This document shows, one piece after another, positions 8,494 through 16,833 of a stretch of 33,245 nt of DNA. The stretch is from contig CAIQKV010000021.1 in NCBI GenBank assembly GCA_903872505.1, positions 1 through 33,245 of the forward strand, read 5' to 3'. The notes beneath the pieces are model-generated. The model saw only the letters and a list, made by a program, of their open reading frames with translations, did not search any database and was not told the DNA's origin. The translations under genes were made by a program, and so were the position numbers. How positions within the stretch are numbered: position 1 is the first letter of the stretch; each line of letters starts with the position of its first letter. The DNA comes from an uncultured Opitutia bacterium (GTDB lineage Bacteria > Verrucomicrobiota > Verrucomicrobiia > Opitutales > Opitutaceae).

Positions 8494-10716
8494 ATGATTT
8501 ACCTGCTGGTTTCGTTCGGCCTCCTGCTGCACATCCTGATCTGGGGTGTGGGTTTGGCGCTGCTGCTCACCCCGGTGCGCTGGCGCCGGTTTTGGCCGGT
8601 CTGGATCGCGCCGTCCGGGATCGCGCTCCAGTCCGCCGTGGTCTGGCTCGGCGCGCACACCACGCTGCCCGGAACCGACGCCTATGCCCGCTGGACGGAA
8701 GTGCTGCCGGTGGTGCTTTTGGTTTTTGGCGTGGGGCGGCGGGGAGCCTGGAAAAGCGTCCGCGACCTTCGCCGGTTTGCCGGCCTGGGTGTGCTCATGG
8801 CGGTCTGCCTGGTGATGCTGACGGTGCCGCTGGCGCGCACGGCCAGAATCCTGACCACGGCGTCCATCGGCAGCTGCGACGCGGCCGACTATGCGGCGGG
8901 CGCCCGGGTTTTCCAGGAGTTCGCCAGCAACGACCGCAGTGGTTTTCTCGGGCTCACCGAGGTGGTGCAGGTGGCGTCGGCGGACAATTTCTATGATTTC
9001 TGGCTCCAGCTGAATCACTTCACGCCCTCGGCGCTGATTGCGCTGAACGACTCGGTCTTTGGCCTGGCGCCGCATGAAACCACGGGCCTGATCACGGTGG
9101 TGCTGCTGGTCCTGGTCCTGCCGATGATCTTCTGGTTGGCGCGCTCGACCGCGGGTTTTGGGCGGCGGGTGAGCGGCTGGCTCACCTTCATCTACGCCCT
9201 CAGCCCGATCACGGGATACGCGGTTTACAATGTGGCGCCGGGCCAGATTCTCGCCGCACAGGCCATCGCGCTGCTCACCTGGACGGGGATCGCGTTGTGG
9301 CAGGATCCCGCGGCCCGGCGGCGGGGCTGGGAGTACGGCGGGCTCCTGCTCGTGGGGTTTGGCACCATCTGGGGGGCCTACAACTTCATCGTGCTCATCT
9401 GCCTCGTCCCGGTGGTGGCGTGCGTGGGCGGCTGGGCGCTCCACCGCGGGGAATTTTCCCGGCTGGCGCGATGGCTGGGCTGGCTGCTGCTGCCGCTGGC
9501 CGTGAGCGCCCTGTTTTACTACGAACGCGCGGCCGGAGTGGTGGAGCGCTTTCAGCTCTTTCAGCAATATGACTTTGGCTGGAAGATTCCGTTGCTGAAA
9601 CCGGAGGGCTGGCTCGGCCTCCTCAGCGGCACGAAGCCGAGCCCGCTGGCCGGGCTGGAGGGCGCGTGGTCGTGGATCCTCGGCGGGGCGACCTTGCTCC
9701 TGCTGGCCGGCGCCTGGCTGCGCTCCGCCCTCGGGCGGGGCCGGCAAGCCTGGCTGGTGGCGGCCTTTCTGGTCCCGGTGATGGCGGGTTACGCCTTCCT
9801 CCAGTGGCGCGGGATCCACCTCCACAACAATGCCAGCTACGATGCCTTCAAGCTGTTCTCGGTGTTCTACCCGGTGCTGCTGGTCGGGTTTTGCCACTGG
9901 CTGACCTGGTTCAATGAGCGCAGTTCGCTCCGGTTCGGCCTGGCCCTCGGCATGGTCGCCGTGGTCACGCTCATCAACCTGCGCGAGGGCTATCTCCTCT
10001 CCGGACGCGTCGAGACCACGCAGCTCGTCGTGGACCATGACCTGCTGGCCGTCCGGAAAGTGGAGGGCCTCAACCATGTGAATTCCGTGAACATGCTGGT
10101 GACGGATTTTTGGGCGCGGCTGTGGGCGAATGCGCTCATGCTGCGCAAGCCCCAGTATTTTCCCTCCCACACGTACGAGGGCCGGCTGAATACGCCCCTG
10201 AAAGGCGAGTGGGATTTCGACGGCGGCATGCTGCAGGTCAGGGTGCCCGGACTGGACGGTGAAACCATTGGCCGGCGGTTTTCGCTGGTGCGGACGACCA
10301 GCCCATATTGGCTGCGGGCCTCGCTCGGGGCAGGCTGGTACGGCACGGAGCTGCTGCGCGGCCGGCAGGCGCAGTGGTGGAACTGGACCAAGGGCGACGC
10401 CTCGCTCGAGCTGATGAATCCCCAGAACCACCCGTTGAAAGTGGTGCTCCATTTCATGGCGCGCAGCCTCATCAACCGCGACCTGCAGGTCTGGGTCGAT
10501 GGCCGGCAGTTGCGCAATGTGCGGGTGGGGACCGAGCTAAATCCGGTGCGGGTGCGGGCCATTTACATCCCGCCGGGCAAGGTGACGGTCTGGCTGCGCT
10601 CGAGCCTGCCCCCAACCCACGCCAGCGAGCGCGATGAGCGCTTGCTGGGTTTCGCCGCCTATTCCATTGTGGTCGACGTGCGACCGGATGACGAAGACAT
10701 GGAGCTGGGAATCTGA
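8494..10716 (+). CDS. Large multi-spanning membrane protein, GT-C-like, with C-terminal beta domain
   Basis: The product is 740 residues if translation starts at the ATG at 8494, which opens directly into a hydrophobic helix (MIYLLVSFGLLLHILIW). An in-frame ATG at 8464 would add ten residues. About a dozen hydrophobic segments span residues 1 to about 520. A loop reads SCDAADYAAGARVFQEF, with paired acidic residues as in GT-C first loops, followed by NHFTPSALIALNDSVFG. From about residue 609 the soluble tail has GAGWYGTE, QWWNWTKGDASLEL and ERLLGFAAYS, the same domain as in the proteins at 1209-2765 and 4330-5964. Position directly upstream of an SDR, an aminotransferase and an ArnC-like GT2 suggests an ArnT-like final transferase; this is inference. 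Confidence 0.78.
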   Translation: MIYLLVSFGLLLHILIWGVGLALLLTPVRWRRFWPVWIAPSGIALQSAVVWLGAHTTLPGTDAYARWTEVLPVVLLVFGVGRRGAWKSVRDLRRFAGLGVLMAVCLVMLTVPLARTARILTTASIGSCDAADYAAGARVFQEFASNDRSGFLGLTEVVQVASADNFYDFWLQLNHFTPSALIALNDSVFGLAPHETTGLITVVLLVLVLPMIFWLARSTAGFGRRVSGWLTFIYALSPITGYAVYNVAPGQILAAQAIALLTWTGIALWQDPAARRRGWEYGGLLLVGFGTIWGAYNFIVLICLVPVVACVGGWALHRGEFSRLARWLGWLLLPLAVSALFYYERAAGVVERFQLFQQYDFGWKIPLLKPEGWLGLLSGTKPSPLAGLEGAWSWILGGATLLLLAGAWLRSALGRGRQAWLVAAFLVPVMAGYAFLQWRGIHLHNNASYDAFKLFSVFYPVLLVGFCHWLTWFNERSSLRFGLALGMVAVVTLINLREGYLLSGRVETTQLVVDHDLLAVRKVEGLNHVNSVNMLVTDFWARLWANALMLRKPQYFPSHTYEGRLNTPLKGEWDFDGGMLQVRVPGLDGETIGRRFSLVRTTSPYWLRASLGAGWYGTELLRGRQAQWWNWTKGDASLELMNPQNHPLKVVLHFMARSLINRDLQVWVDGRQLRNVRVGTELNPVRVRAIYIPPGKVTVWLRSSLPPTHASERDERLLGFAAYSIVVDVRPDDEDMELGI

Positions 10717-10742
10717 ACCGGTCCCGCCGCCAGCTTTCACCC

Positions 10743-11744
10743 ATGCCCCCCCTGTCCTCCTACCGCCGGATTTACGCCGGGAAACGCGTGCTGATCACCG
10801 GCGGGCTGGGCTTCATCGGCTCCAACCTGGCCCGCGCGCTGGTCGCGCTCGGCGCGCGGGTCACGATCGTGGACAGCCTGATCCCGGAATATGGCGGCAA
10901 CCGCCGCAACCTCGCCGGGATTGCGGGCCGCGTGCGCGTGCATGTCGCCGACGTGCGCGACTGGCCGCGCCTGCCCCGGCTCGTGCGCGGCCAGGATTTC
11001 CTGTTCAACCTCGCCGGCCAGACGAGCCACATGGACTCGATGACCGACCCGGTGACCGACCTCGACATCAACTGCCGCGCGCAGCTGGCCATCCTCGAGG
11101 CGTGCCGCCGGCACAGTCCCGGCATCCGCATCGTCTTTGCGAGCACGCGCCAGATTTACGGCCGGCCGGACTACCTGCCGGTGGATGAAAAGCACCCGCT
11201 GCGGCCGGTGGACGTGAACGGCATCAACAAGCTCGCCGGCGAGTCGTTCCACCTGCTCTATTCGCGGGTGCACGGACTGCGCGCGACGGCGCTCCGGCTG
11301 ACCAACACGATCGGGCCCGGCATGCGGGTGAAGGATGCGCGGCAGACCTTTGTCGGGGTCTGGATCCGCCGGCTGCTCGAGGGCCAGCCGTTCGAGGTGT
11401 GGGGCGGCGGGCAGCTGCGCGACTTCACCTACGTGGACGACGCCGTGGAGGCGTTCCTGCTGGCGGCCAGCCGGCCGGAGGCGGAAGGGGAGGTGTTCAA
11501 CCTCGGCGGCCCGCCGCCGGTCACGCTGCAGCGGCTCGCGGAGCTCCTCGTCGAGCTCAACCACGGCGGCTGTTTCATCGTGCGGGCGTTTCCGGCGGAC
11601 CGGACGAAGATCGACATCGGGAATTTTTACGCGGACGACCGCCGGATAGCCCGCAAGCTGGGCTGGCGGCCGCGCACGGACTTGCGCCGCACCCTGGCGC
11701 AGACGCTGGCCTACTATCGCCGGGAATTGAAACACTATGTCTAA
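10743..11744 (+). CDS. Atypical NAD-dependent SDR epimerase/dehydratase lacking the catalytic Tyr
   Basis: This is a 333-residue extended SDR of nucleotide-sugar metabolism. The Rossmann motif is VLITGGLGFIGSN (residues 16-28), and the FASTRQIYG strand supplies the Ser/Thr of the catalytic triad (S134, T135). The usual Y-x3-K is replaced by N159-G-I-N-K163, so the catalytic tyrosine position holds asparagine; the DNA at 11217-11219 reads AAC. The C-terminal substrate part keeps GGGQLRDFTYVDD and VFNLGG. Substrate is unknown. The stop overlaps the start of the aminotransferase by 8 bases, so the pair is probably translated together and may act on the same nucleotide sugar. The ATG at 10743 lies 26 bases after the previous stop, without an obvious ribosome binding site. 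Confidence 0.88.
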   Translation: MPPLSSYRRIYAGKRVLITGGLGFIGSNLARALVALGARVTIVDSLIPEYGGNRRNLAGIAGRVRVHVADVRDWPRLPRLVRGQDFLFNLAGQTSHMDSMTDPVTDLDINCRAQLAILEACRRHSPGIRIVFASTRQIYGRPDYLPVDEKHPLRPVDVNGINKLAGESFHLLYSRVHGLRATALRLTNTIGPGMRVKDARQTFVGVWIRRLLEGQPFEVWGGGQLRDFTYVDDAVEAFLLAASRPEAEGEVFNLGGPPPVTLQRLAELLVELNHGGCFIVRAFPADRTKIDIGNFYADDRRIARKLGWRPRTDLRRTLAQTLAYYRRELKHYV

Positions 11745-12846
11745 GCCGCTGCTGACCGCCGATCCCAAGGCCGGCTACCTGGCCCACCGCGCCGAGATCC
11801 GCGCCGCGATCGACCGCGTGCTGGCGGACGGCCGCTACATCCTCGGCCCGGAGGTGACCGCGTTTGAGCAGGAGTTCGCCGATTTCCACGGCGGCGGGCA
11901 CGTGCTGGGCGTGGCCAACGGCACGGAGGCGCTCGAGCTGGCCCTGCGCGCGGCCGGCGTGGTCGCCGGCGACTGCGTCGTGACGGTGGCCAACACCGCC
12001 TCGGCCACGGCCGCGGCGATCCAGCAGGTGGGCGCGCGCCCGGTCTTCGTGGAGATCGAGGCGGACACCATGGTCATGTCGCCGGCGGCGCTCGAGGCGG
12101 CGCTGGCCGCGCCGCCGGGCCGGGTGACGGCCGTCGTGCCGGTGCACCTTTACGGGCACCCCGCGGCGATGCCGGCGATCGTCGAGCTCGCCCGCCGGCA
12201 CGGGGCGAAGGTGATCGAGGATTGCGCGCAGGCGCACGGCGCCACCGTCGCCGGCCACAAGGCGGGCACGTGGGGTGACGCCGCCGCCTACAGTTTTTAC
12301 CCGACGAAAAACCTGGGCGCGCTGGGCGACGGGGGCGCGGTGTTCACCCGCGACCCGGGCCTCGCCGAACAGGTGCGGCTGCTGCGGCAGTATGGCTGGC
12401 GGCAGCGGTATGTGAGCGAGCTGCCCGGCCGGAACAGCCGGCTCGACGAGCTGCAGGCGGCGGTCCTGCGGGTCAAGCTGCGGCACCTCGATGCCGAGAA
12501 TGCCGCCCGCCGCCGGCTGGCGGCGCGGTACCTGAAGCTGCTCGCCGACGGCCCGCTCCGGCTGCCGGCCACGGCGGCGGACGCCGAGCCGGTCTGGCAC
12601 CAGTTCGCCGTGCGCACGCCCCGGCGCGATGCGCTGCAGGCCCACCTGGCGTCGCACGACATCGGCTGCGGCGTGCTGTATCCGGTCGCCCTCCACCACC
12701 AGCCGGCCTATGCGGACCCGGCGCGGCACCTGCCGGTTACGGAGCGGGCGTGCGCCGAGGTGCTGTGCCTGCCGGTGCACCCCGCGGTCACGACCGGGGA
12801 CGTTGACAGGGTCGGCGAAGAAATCCTTCGTTGGTCCCGGTCATGA
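11737..12846 (+). CDS. DegT/DnrJ/EryC1/StrS-type PLP sugar aminotransferase
   Basis: This 369-residue enzyme would transfer an amino group, normally from glutamate, to a keto nucleotide sugar. Family features in order are GRYILGPEVTAFEQEFA near the N-terminus, the cofactor-site segment VANGTEALELAL, VHLYGHPAAMPAI, the VIEDCAQAHGA motif, and SFYPTKNLGALGDGG, whose lysine should form the Schiff base with PLP. GRNSRLDELQAAVL follows. Length is typical for the family. The start overlaps the SDR stop by 8 bases and its stop shares an ATGA with the ArnC-like GT2, so the three genes look translationally coupled. This order suggests synthesis and then lipid loading of an amino sugar; the exact sugar cannot be read from sequence. 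Confidence 0.93.
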   Translation: MSKPLLTADPKAGYLAHRAEIRAAIDRVLADGRYILGPEVTAFEQEFADFHGGGHVLGVANGTEALELALRAAGVVAGDCVVTVANTASATAAAIQQVGARPVFVEIEADTMVMSPAALEAALAAPPGRVTAVVPVHLYGHPAAMPAIVELARRHGAKVIEDCAQAHGATVAGHKAGTWGDAAAYSFYPTKNLGALGDGGAVFTRDPGLAEQVRLLRQYGWRQRYVSELPGRNSRLDELQAAVLRVKLRHLDAENAARRRLAARYLKLLADGPLRLPATAADAEPVWHQFAVRTPRRDALQAHLASHDIGCGVLYPVALHHQPAYADPARHLPVTERACAEVLCLPVHPAVTTGDVDRVGEEILRWSRS

Positions 12847-13802
12847 GCTCCGCCCGCCCCGCCCTGAGTTTTGTCATTCCGCTGTACAACAGCGCGGAGA
12901 CCATCGGCGCGCTGGTGCAGGCGATCGGGGCGCTGGAGATCGAGGGCGGCCACGAGATCGTGCTCGTCAACGACGGCAGCCGGGACGCGACCGGGGACGT
13001 CTGCCGCGAACTCGTGCGGACCGCGCGGGTCCCGGTGACCTACGTCGAGCACGCGCGCAACTACGGGGAGCACAACGCCGTGCTGACCGGCTGGCGCCAC
13101 GCGGGCGGCGCGCACATCGTCAATCTCGACGACGACGGGCAGAATCCGCCGGACGAGGCGGTGCGCCTGTGGCAGCAGGCGACGGCCACCGGGCTGGACG
13201 TCGTCTTCGGCCACTACGCCGTGAAGCAGCACTCGCCCTGGCGGAATTTCGGCAGCTGGCTGACGACCCGGATGACCGACTGGGCGCTGGAGAAGCCGCC
13301 GGGTTTCTATCTCTCGAGCTTTCGCTGCGTGACGGCGTTTGTGGCCCGCGAGGTCGCGGCCAACACGGGGCCGTTTCCCTACATCGACGGCCTGATCCTG
13401 CAGGTCACCCAGCGGATCGGCTCGGTGGCGGTGCGGCACGAGCCGCGCCAGGCCGGGTCCAGCGGCTACACGCTCCGGCGGCTGGTGCGGCTCTGGCTGA
13501 GCGCCTGCATCAATTTCTCCGTGCTGCCGCTGCGGGTGGCGACGGTGCTCGGGCTGGTGATGGCGGCCGCCGGGCTGGGCGGATTTGCCTGGGTGGTGTG
13601 GCTGCGTTTCACAAACCAGGGCCCGACTTTCGGCTGGGGTTCGCTGATGGCGGCGCTGCTGGTGTTTTCCGGCACCCAACTGGTGCTGCTGGGCCTGATC
13701 GGCGAATACATCGGGCGGACCTTCCTGACGGTGAACCGGCGGCCGCAGGCCGTCGTGCGCGGCATCGTCAAGGGCGGCCCGCCGGGCCCCGGCGCGGCCT
13801 AG
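12843..13802 (+). CDS. ArnC/GtrB-like polyprenyl-phosphate sugar transferase (GT2)
   Basis: This 319-residue GT2 enzyme has two C-terminal membrane helices, about residues 230-255 and 268-292. The catalytic domain shows FVIPLYNSAETIG, IVLVNDGSRDAT, ARNYGEHNAVLTG and NLDDDGQNPPDE. These line up well with the E. coli ArnC motifs as I remember them (NRNYGQHSAIMAG and LDADLQNPPEE). The C-terminus has LLGLIGEYIGRTFLTVN, as in ArnC and GtrB. The expected reaction is transfer of a sugar from a nucleotide to undecaprenyl phosphate at the cytoplasmic face. The ATG at 12843 shares an ATGA with the aminotransferase stop; a TTG at 12831 is in frame but less likely. The stop lies in a palindromic CTAG that also ends the convergent gene. 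Confidence 0.9.
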   Translation: MSSARPALSFVIPLYNSAETIGALVQAIGALEIEGGHEIVLVNDGSRDATGDVCRELVRTARVPVTYVEHARNYGEHNAVLTGWRHAGGAHIVNLDDDGQNPPDEAVRLWQQATATGLDVVFGHYAVKQHSPWRNFGSWLTTRMTDWALEKPPGFYLSSFRCVTAFVAREVAANTGPFPYIDGLILQVTQRIGSVAVRHEPRQAGSSGYTLRRLVRLWLSACINFSVLPLRVATVLGLVMAAAGLGGFAWVVWLRFTNQGPTFGWGSLMAALLVFSGTQLVLLGLIGEYIGRTFLTVNRRPQAVVRGIVKGGPPGPGAA

Positions 13803-14758
13803 GCCGGAGGCCGCTGGGATTCTCCCGGCGCGCCGAACATGCCCTGCCAGCGCGCGAGTTCCGCATCGAGCGCGGCGTGGAGTGCGCGGTAGGCGCCGGC
13901 CGGCGGCGTGCGCCGCAGATGGAGGGCGTAGCACAGCATCCCGCGGGCCAGGGCGTGCTCGGCCGGATCGCGGGGTCCGAGCCAGTAGGCCTCGAGGTAT
14001 TGCCAGCACCAACGCCGGCCGACCAGCCGCCACAGCTCGGGGCGCCAGCGGCGGGTGAAGCGAAAGGTGTTTTCCTCGTCGCGGGCCTTGCGCCGGGCGG
14101 AGGAGCTCACGTGGTGGCGCACCACGCTGCGGAGGGCGACGGCGTTGATGCGGCCCGCCCCGAGCGCGCGGAGGCAGAGATCGACGTCCTCGCAGCCGTT
14201 CACATAGCCCTCGTCGAAGCCGCCGAGCTGCTGCCAAAGCGCGCGCCCGAGGAGCAGGCAGGCGCCGGTGACCGCGCCCACCGGCCGGACCGGGAAGAGG
14301 AGCCGGGAGAGCGGGATCGGCCGGGTGCGGAGGTGCTCCAGCTTGCCCTTGAGATTGAGGGCAATGCCGGCGTGGTCCACGGCACCGGTGCGGAAATCGA
14401 GCTGCACGTTGCCGACGAGGCCGGCGCGGGCGCCGAGCGAGCGATGGGCCGCGAGCAGGGGCTCGAGCCAGCCGGGGGAGAGGACGAGATCGTTGTTCAG
14501 CAGGGCGAGGAACTCGCCGCGGGCGAGGGCGGCGCCGCGGTTGTTGGCCGCGGCGTAGCCGAGGTTGCGCTCGTTGAGGACGACCGCGAACGGTGCGCGC
14601 AGCGTGGCGAGCCACTCCCGGGTGCCATCCGTGCTGCCGTCATCGACCAGGATGATCTCGTGCGCGAGGCCGGCGGGGAGCGAGGCCTGGAGGCTCGCGA
14701 CCATCGCCCGGGTCAGCGCCAGGCAGTTGTAGAGCGGGATGACGAACGAGACCTGCAT
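13799..14758 (-). CDS. Glycosyltransferase family 2, rhamnosyltransferase-like
   Basis: This is a 319-residue cytoplasmic GT-A enzyme. The start is the ATG at 14758, where the family N-terminus MQVSFVIPLYN begins; upstream open frame has no recognisable protein features. Motifs are ILVDDGSTDGT, NLGYAAANNRG, the DxD-type LLNNDLVL (near residue 90), TGACLLLGRALW and GGFDEGYVNGCEDVDLCLR. This set is typical of WcaA/rhamnosyl-type GT2 enzymes. Its position next to rfbA and rfbB makes dTDP-L-rhamnose a plausible donor, but that is only context. It is the last gene of the rfb-side minus-strand run, 115 bases after rfbA. Its TAG stop overlaps the TAG stop of the convergent ArnC-like gene in one CTAG. 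Confidence 0.9.
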   Translation of the reverse strand: MQVSFVIPLYNCLALTRAMVASLQASLPAGLAHEIILVDDGSTDGTREWLATLRAPFAVVLNERNLGYAAANNRGAALARGEFLALLNNDLVLSPGWLEPLLAAHRSLGARAGLVGNVQLDFRTGAVDHAGIALNLKGKLEHLRTRPIPLSRLLFPVRPVGAVTGACLLLGRALWQQLGGFDEGYVNGCEDVDLCLRALGAGRINAVALRSVVRHHVSSSARRKARDEENTFRFTRRWRPELWRLVGRRWCWQYLEAYWLGPRDPAEHALARGMLCYALHLRRTPPAGAYRALHAALDAELARWQGMFGAPGESQRPPA

Positions 14759-14873
14759 CGGATGACCACAAACAGGCAGAAAATTTCCCGGGCTCCGACT
14801 TAAATCTCCGCAGTCGAAACGGGCAACGGGGCGGTCGGCCGGCGGGCCGCAGGGCGGCCGCGACCGGCGCGGC

Positions 14874-15758
14874 TCACTTTTCGGCCGCCACCTTGCGGAG
14901 GTAGGCCGCGTAGTTGGACTTGCCGAGCTTGGTGATGTTGGCCTCGAGCTGGGCGCGGTCGATCCAGCCCGCATGGTAGGCGATTTCCTCGAGGCAGGCG
15001 ATTTTCAGGGCCTGGCGGTTCTCGATGACGGACACGAACACGGCGGCCTCGAGCAGGGAGTCGTGCGTGCCGGTGTCGAGCCAGGCGGTGCCGCGGCCAA
15101 AGACCTCGACGTGCAGCTGGTTTTTCTGGAGGTAGAGGCGGTTCAGGTCGGTGATCTCGAGCTCGCCGCGGGCGGAGGGCTTGAGTCCGCGGGCGAGCGG
15201 CACGACGTCGGCGTCGTAGAAATACAGGCCGGGCACGGCGTAGGAGGACTTGGGCTTCGCCGGCTTTTCCTCGAGGGAGACGACCCGGCCGTCCTTGCCG
15301 AATTCCACGACGCCGTAGGCCTCCGGGTTGGCGACATGGTAGCCGAAGATGGTCGCGCCGCGGGAGCGGCCGGTGGCCTCCTTGAGCGACTTCACGAAGT
15401 CGGCGCCGTAGAAAAGGTTGTCGCCGAGGACGAGGGCCGAGGGCTCCTTGCCGGTGAGGAAGCCGGTGTCGGCGGCGATGTGGAAGGCCTGGGCGAGGCC
15501 CTCGGGCCGGGCCTGCGCGGCGTAGCGGAGCGTGAGCCCGAACTGGGCGCCCGTGCCGAGCAGGAGCTGGAACAGCGGCAGGTCCTGCGGGGTGGAGATG
15601 ACGAGGATCTCGCGGATGCCGGCGAGCATCAGCACCGACAGCGGATAATAGATCATCGGCTTGTCGTAGACCGGCATGAGCTGCTTGCTCACGGCGATGG
15701 TCAGCGGGTAGAGCCGGGTGCCGGAGCCGCCGGCGAGGACGATGCCTTTGCGATGCAT
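14874..15758 (-). CDS. rfbA: Glucose-1-phosphate thymidylyltransferase
   Basis: RmlA/RfbA joins dTTP and glucose-1-phosphate to give dTDP-glucose and pyrophosphate, the first step to dTDP-deoxysugars. The 294 residues match the usual length of about 290. The nucleotide-binding signature [11 protein letters not shown] (residues 10-20) is followed by [18 protein letters not shown]. Further family motifs are [43 protein letters not shown] and [18 protein letters not shown]. It begins 7 bases after the rfbB stop. The ATG at 15758 is the only sensible start, since the signature follows within ten residues. No ribosome binding site of Shine-Dalgarno type is visible, as for many genes here. Confidence 0.97.
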   Translation of the reverse strand: MHRKGIVLAGGSGTRLYPLTIAVSKQLMPVYDKPMIYYPLSVLMLAGIREILVISTPQDLPLFQLLLGTGAQFGLTLRYAAQARPEGLAQAFHIAADTGFLTGKEPSALVLGDNLFYGADFVKSLKEATGRSRGATIFGYHVANPEAYGVVEFGKDGRVVSLEEKPAKPKSSYAVPGLYFYDADVVPLARGLKPSARGELEITDLNRLYLQKNQLHVEVFGRGTAWLDTGTHDSLLEAAVFVSVIENRQALKIACLEEIAYHAGWIDRAQLEANITKLGKSNYAAYLRKVAAEK

Positions 15759-15765
15759 GGAGGGT

Positions 15766-16833
15766 TTATTTCGCCACGCCCAGCCGCTCGCGAGCGTATT
15801 TCTTCGCGGTGATCTCCGCGCACCAGGCCCGGTGGGCGAGGTACCAGTCGACGGTCTTGGCGAGGCCGGTGGTGAAATTCTCCCGCGGCGCCCAGCCCAG
15901 CTCGCGCTGGAGCTTGGCGCAATCGATCGCGTAGCGGCGGTCGTGGCCGGGCCGGTCGGCGACGTAGGTGATCTGCGCCGCGTACGGCTGGCCGTCCGCC
16001 CGCGGCGACCTGCGGTCGAGGAGGGCGCAGATGGCCTGCACGATCTCGATGTTCGGTTGCTCGTTCAGCCCGCCGACATTGTAGGTCTCCCCGACCCGGC
16101 CCTTTTGCAGCACGAGCCAGATGGCGGCGGCGTGGTCCGCGACGTAGAGCCAGTCGCGGATCTGCCGGCCGTCGCCGTAGACCGGGAGCGGCTTGCCCTC
16201 GAGCGCGTTGAGGATGACCAGCGGGACGAGCTTTTCCGGGAAATGATAGGGACCGTAGTTGTTGGAACAGTTGGTCGTGAGCGTGGGCAGCCCGTAGGTG
16301 TGCTGGTACGCGCGCACGAGGTGGTCGCTGGCGGCCTTGGAGGCGGCGTAGGGGCTGTTCGGGGCGAACGGCGTCTCCTCGGTAAACGCCGGGTCGGCCG
16401 GGCCGAGCGAGCCGTAGACCTCGTCGGTCGAGACGTGCAGGAAACGGAACGCGGCCTTCCGCGGGCCCGGGAGCCCGGCCCAGTGGAGCCGGGCGCAGTT
16501 GAGGAGCCGGAGCGTGCCGACGACGTTGGTCTGGATGAACGGCTCGGGCGAGTCGATGGAGCGGTCGACGTGCGACTCGGCGGCGAAATTCACGACGGCG
16601 TCGATGGCGTGCTCGGCGAGGAGGCGGGTTACGAGCGCCGGGTCGCCGATGTCGCCGTGCGCGAAGACATAGCGCGGGTCGCCGGCAAGGTCGGCGAGGT
16701 TGGCGGGGTTGCCGGCGTAGGTCAGGGCGTCGAGGTTGACGAGCCGGCCGAGGGGCGAGCCCGTTTCCGCGAGGCGCTGGCGGATGAAATTGGAGCCGAT
16801 GAAGCCGCAGCCACCGGTGACGAGGAGGTTCAT
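15766..16833 (-). CDS. rfbB: dTDP-glucose 4,6-dehydratase
   Basis: RmlB/RfbB converts dTDP-glucose to dTDP-4-keto-6-deoxyglucose with bound NAD. The 355 residues are full length. [16 protein letters not shown] forms the NAD site, [10 protein letters not shown] follows, and the catalytic elements are STDEVYG (T-D-E at 136-138) and YAASK (Y162, K166). [15 protein letters not shown] and [16 protein letters not shown] are also characteristic. The ATG at 16833 shares ATGA with the stop of the preceding epimerase/reductase gene; a much longer open frame upstream merely mirrors that neighbour. The order epimerase/reductase, rfbB, rfbA means that the three genes probably work as one dTDP-sugar cassette. 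Confidence 0.97.
   Translation of the reverse strand: MNLLVTGGCGFIGSNFIRQRLAETGSPLGRLVNLDALTYAGNPANLADLAGDPRYVFAHGDIGDPALVTRLLAEHAIDAVVNFAAESHVDRSIDSPEPFIQTNVVGTLRLLNCARLHWAGLPGPRKAAFRFLHVSTDEVYGSLGPADPAFTEETPFAPNSPYAASKAASDHLVRAYQHTYGLPTLTTNCSNNYGPYHFPEKLVPLVILNALEGKPLPVYGDGRQIRDWLYVADHAAAIWLVLQKGRVGETYNVGGLNEQPNIEIVQAICALLDRRSPRADGQPYAAQITYVADRPGHDRRYAIDCAKLQRELGWAPRENFTTGLAKTVDWYLAHRAWCAEITAKKYARERLGVAK

Noticed and set aside
8476..10452. 658-codon open frame opposite the large membrane protein
   Set aside because: No motif or membrane pattern, and a repetitive charged composition. It mirrors a gene with coherent helices and a recognisable tail.
14845..14859. GGCCGC/GCGGCC hairpin after rfbA as a terminator
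   Set aside because: The stem is only 6 bp with a 3-base loop and no T-tract on the minus strand; such palindromes are common in this G+C-rich sequence.
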